DNA of 17,254 nt, taken from contig CAZBWV010000026.1 in the NCBI GenBank assembly GCA_964495805.1, forward strand, positions 1 through 17,254. The letters are read 5' to 3'. Position 1 is the stretch's first letter. The number at the start of each line of letters is the position of its first letter. This DNA is from JALXCH01 sp964495805 (lineage in GTDB: Bacteria > Calditrichota > Calditrichia > RBG-13-44-9). Below are positions 15,041-17,254 of this stretch, piece by piece. A model generated the notes under the pieces. That model did not search any database, was not told where the DNA came from, and saw only the letters and a program-made list of their open reading frames with translations. A program made the translations under genes and the position numbers.

Positions 15041-15469
15041 ATGGGAGAATTTCGATTTGTTGAACACACAGCGGATGTAGCCGTCGAAGTTCGGGCAGAT
15101 TCGTTACCGGAGTTGTTTCGGGTGGCGGGAATTGCCCTGCGCGAAATTGTTTACGGACAGGTTTCCATTAAAAACCGGGAACAGAAAACCGTGGAACTGG
15201 AAGCCGATTCGTTGGAGGAATTACTGGTGGACTTTTTAAACGAACTGAATTATTATTTACTGGTCCGGCAATGGATTTACCGGGAGTTGGATGTGGTGGA
15301 ACTTCGAACCGATGTTACCCGGAAGTCCGTTAAAGCAGTGCTTCGGGGCGAACCGGTTCAACCGGAACAACATGAGGTGCAGGTGGAAGTGAAGGCCGCA
15401 ACATTCCATCAACTGGAAATTCGCCGGGAAGCAGGGAAATATCGGACCATGATTGTGTTCGACACATAG
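15041..15469 (+). CDS. Archease, RtcB activator
   Basis: Archease (PF01951) speeds RtcB turnover by promoting guanylylation and widens its nucleotide use. The 142 residues from ATG 15041 (MGEFRFVEHTADVAVEV) match the family's usual length and start. In-frame ATGs at 14999 and 15020 would add 14 or 7 unlike residues without a clear ribosome site; the site at 15041 (GGGCGG) is also weak. The metal-binding Asp of EHTADVA, the LLVDFLNELNYYL helix and the C-terminal VFDT with its conserved Asp are all present. The rtcB gene follows after 15 bases, the standard partner, so the pair is one operon. The 90-base gap after the acyl-CoA synthetase holds no clear promoter or terminator. Confidence 0.93.
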   Translation: MGEFRFVEHTADVAVEVRADSLPELFRVAGIALREIVYGQVSIKNREQKTVELEADSLEELLVDFLNELNYYLLVRQWIYRELDVVELRTDVTRKSVKAVLRGEPVQPEQHEVQVEVKAATFHQLEIRREAGKYRTMIVFDT

Positions 15470-15484
15470 AAAGGGGGAATTATT

Positions 15485-16954
15485 ATGGGAGAGACCACTT
15501 TGATTGTGAACGGGATTGAATTACGTAAAATACATGATTATTTGTGGGAAATTCCCCTGCATGGCGGGATGCGCGTCCCGGGCCGGATTTACACCTCCCG
15601 TGAGATGATCGAGAAATACCTCTCCGGAGAAGAAAGTCTGAAACAGGTGATTAACGTGGCATATTTGCCGGGGATTCAAAAGTACAGCCTGGCAATGCCG
15701 GATATCCACTGGGGATATGGCTTCCCCATCGGGGGTGTGGCGGCCACGGATGTGGAAGAAGGGGTCATTTCTCCCGGTGGAGTTGGGTACGACATCAATT
15801 GCGGGGTGCGTTTGGCCCGTACCGGTTTGACTCTGCCGCAGGTGGAAAAGCGCATGGAGAAAATTGTGCAGATGCTGTTTCAAACGGTTCCCACCGGTGT
15901 CGGTTCATCCGGAGCTATTCGTAAGCTGTCTGCAAAAGAGGTAAAACGCATCCTGGAAAACGGTTCCCACTGGGCGGTAGAGCAGGGATACGGACAGCCG
16001 GAAGACATTGAATTCACCGAGGAAAAGGGTCGGATGACCATGGCCAATCCCGATGCAGTGAGCAAACGTGCCATCGAACGGGGACAGGATCAGGCCGGAA
16101 CACTGGGTTCGGGAAACCACTTTCTGGAAATAGACGTGGTGGAGGAAATTTACGATGCCACAGTAGCCGAAACGTTTGGTTTGTTCGCGAATCAAATCGT
16201 TCTGATTATCCATTCGGGAAGCCGCGGTCTGGGCTATCAGGTGTGTGACGATTACATCCGGGTACTGATGAAATCGCTGAACAAATTTGACATCCGTTTG
16301 CCGGACAAACAGCTGGTGTGTGCTCCGATCCAATCCGATGAAGGTAAACAGTATCTGGGAGCCATGGCGGCAGCGGCCAATTTTGCCTGGAATAATCGCC
16401 AGATTATAATGGATTTAGCCCGACGCAGTTTGAAAAAGGCGCTAAACATATCCGATGCTGATCTGGATTTCCATCTGGTGTACGATGTGGCGCACAATAT
16501 CGCCAAGATTGAAGAGCATGAAATTGACGGTCGGATGAAAAACGTGTGCGTGCATCGTAAGGGTGCCACCCGGGCTTTTCCGCCAGGAAGTAAACAAATA
16601 CCGGAAAAATACCAACCAGTGGGGCAACCGGTGCTCATTCCCGGAGACATGGGGCGCTATTCCTTTGTAGCAGTCGGTACGGAAAAAGCGATGGAAGAAA
16701 CTTTTGGGAGTACCTGCCACGGTGCCGGACGAGTTAAAAGCCGGCATCAGGCGCTGAAAGCAGGGAAGGGGAAAGACCTGATTGGCGATTTGCGTAAACG
16801 GGGTGTGGTGATTCAGGCACGGGGAATGCGCACCATTGCTGAGGAAATGCCCTATGCGTACAAAGACGTTGCCAGCGTCATCGATGTCATGCACAAAGCG
16901 GGTATCAGCCGGAAAGTGGCACGTCTCCGCCCGCTGGGAGTGATTAAGGGATGA
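15485..16954 (+). CDS. rtcB: RNA-splicing ligase RtcB
   Basis: RtcB joins RNA 2',3'-cyclic-phosphate or 3'-phosphate ends to 5'-OH ends using GTP and Mn2+. It serves tRNA splicing in archaea and RNA repair in bacteria. The 489 residues correspond to the archaeal-type long form. Metal and catalytic residues are present: Asp103 and Cys106 (GYDINCG), His212 (GSGNHFLE), His243 (IHSGSRG), His337 (YDVAHN), and the guanylate-accepting His412 in TCHGAGR. PDIHWGYGFPIGG, VHRKGATRAFPPG and the C-terminal ARLRPLGVIKG are intact. No intein interrupts the gene. GGGGG (15473-15477) lies 7 bases before the ATG. It is downstream of archease in the same direction. No rtcA or sigma-54 activator rtcR is visible, so this is not the E. 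coli-type rtcBA regulon. A 7-bp tandem repeat begins 19 bases after the stop. Confidence 0.97.
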   Translation: MGETTLIVNGIELRKIHDYLWEIPLHGGMRVPGRIYTSREMIEKYLSGEESLKQVINVAYLPGIQKYSLAMPDIHWGYGFPIGGVAATDVEEGVISPGGVGYDINCGVRLARTGLTLPQVEKRMEKIVQMLFQTVPTGVGSSGAIRKLSAKEVKRILENGSHWAVEQGYGQPEDIEFTEEKGRMTMANPDAVSKRAIERGQDQAGTLGSGNHFLEIDVVEEIYDATVAETFGLFANQIVLIIHSGSRGLGYQVCDDYIRVLMKSLNKFDIRLPDKQLVCAPIQSDEGKQYLGAMAAAANFAWNNRQIIMDLARRSLKKALNISDADLDFHLVYDVAHNIAKIEEHEIDGRMKNVCVHRKGATRAFPPGSKQIPEKYQPVGQPVLIPGDMGRYSFVAVGTEKAMEETFGSTCHGAGRVKSRHQALKAGKGKDLIGDLRKRGVVIQARGMRTIAEEMPYAYKDVASVIDVMHKAGISRKVARLRPLGVIKG

Positions 16955-16973
16955 AACGGAGATGCAAGAAGAA

Positions 16974-17015
16974 GACAAAAGACAAAAGATAAAAGAAAAA
17001 AGACAAAAGACAAAA
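16974..17015 (+). repeat. 7-bp tandem repeat GACAAAA, 6 units
   Basis: Six in-phase heptamers are visible: GACAAAA, GACAAAA, GATAAAA, GAAAAAA, GACAAAA, GACAAAA. Only the third base varies. The array is purine-rich on the plus strand and sits directly downstream of the rtcB stop, much like the arrays downstream of the flippase gene. The unit differs from TARAATG but shares its length. Confidence 0.9.
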
Positions 17016-17082
17016 GAGGATGGAAAAGTGAGTGGCAAGAGGTGAAAAGGTTAAACTATCTGATAGAAATGGAGAGCGGTGA

Positions 17083-17254
17083 ATGGAACATGTATCATTT
17101 CGGTTCCGATTGGAGTACTGGGGATATAAGCTGTTTGAGGCACTAATTGTTTCTATTCCGGACAGGATATTGCCGGCTGTCGCAACGGTACTTGCCGGTT
17201 TTGTATTTCATGTTGTCCGCATCCGCCGGCAGGTGACTCTGCAGAATCTGGCAC
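17083..17254 (+). CDS. Lipid A biosynthesis acyltransferase (LpxL/HtrB-like), 5' part only
   Basis: The frame opens at ATG 17083 with GGAG (17071-17074) 8 bases upstream and runs off the window after about 57 codons. The visible part (MEHVSFRFRLEYWGYKLFEA...) has an N-terminal amphipathic/hydrophobic stretch, then RIRRQVTLQNLA. A basic patch followed by V..NL is the usual start of the LpxL/LpxM/HtrB family of inner-membrane acyltransferases. These add secondary acyl chains to lipid A precursors, which would mean an outer membrane with LPS. The catalytic HX4D lies beyond the edge, so the call rests on the N-terminus alone. Confidence 0.65.
   Translation, partial: MEHVSFRFRLEYWGYKLFEALIVSIPDRILPAVATVLAGFVFHVVRIRRQVTLQNLA

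Noticed and set aside
15485..16954. Intein in RtcB
   Set aside because: Some archaeal rtcB genes carry inteins, but here length and motif spacing are normal and continuous.
16442..17038. Minus-strand frame of 198 codons over the rtcB end and the GACAAAA array
   Set aside because: Antisense to conserved RtcB residues and begins in the tandem repeat.

Overview
The window is a dense, all-plus-strand stretch of bacterial chromosome with about half G+C. It looks like a diderm of the FCB (Fibrobacterota-Chlorobiota-Bacteroidota) neighbourhood, for example a Calditrichota/KSB1-like lineage. The reasons are a secreted protein ending in a type IX secretion (Por) sorting domain, a sigma-54 factor, a lipid A acyltransferase start (outer membrane) and weak or absent Shine-Dalgarno sites at several genes. 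The lineage is an inference; no 16S or ribosomal protein gene is present.

Layout: an AT-rich leader (1-253) with a possible promoter; rpoN (sigma-54); a secreted CrtC/AttH lipocalin-like protein with a C-terminal sorting domain; hslV-hslU (ATP-dependent protease); then a tight run of argF (ornithine carbamoyltransferase), a FemAB/GNAT-like acyltransferase overlapping it by 8 bases, and a MOP-superfamily polysaccharide flippase. A 383-base gap follows, holding an in-phase 9-bp tandem repeat interrupted by a 7-bp repeat, plus a possible 37-codon signal-peptide-like small ORF. Next come priA (replication restart helicase), an unrecognised exported protein, a DUF123 GIY-YIG protein, a long-chain acyl-CoA synthetase, archease and rtcB (RNA ligase and its activator), another 7-bp tandem repeat, and the 5' end of an lpxL/htrB-like acyltransferase cut by the window edge.

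Working units: hslV and hslU are 20 bases apart and encode one complex. argF, the GNAT-like gene and the flippase are almost certainly cotranscribed, although argF has no obvious functional link to the other two. The exported protein gene overlaps the DUF123 gene by 4 bases, and the acyl-CoA synthetase follows within 13 bases. Archease and RtcB are 15 bases apart and form a known functional pair. I see no phage, IS, CRISPR, tRNA or rRNA. Most of the window is ordinary housekeeping; the least explained parts are the phased purine-rich tandem repeats, a recurring TGTAAATTAAC-type element upstream of genes, the T9SS-tagged lipocalin-like protein and the unrecognised exported protein.
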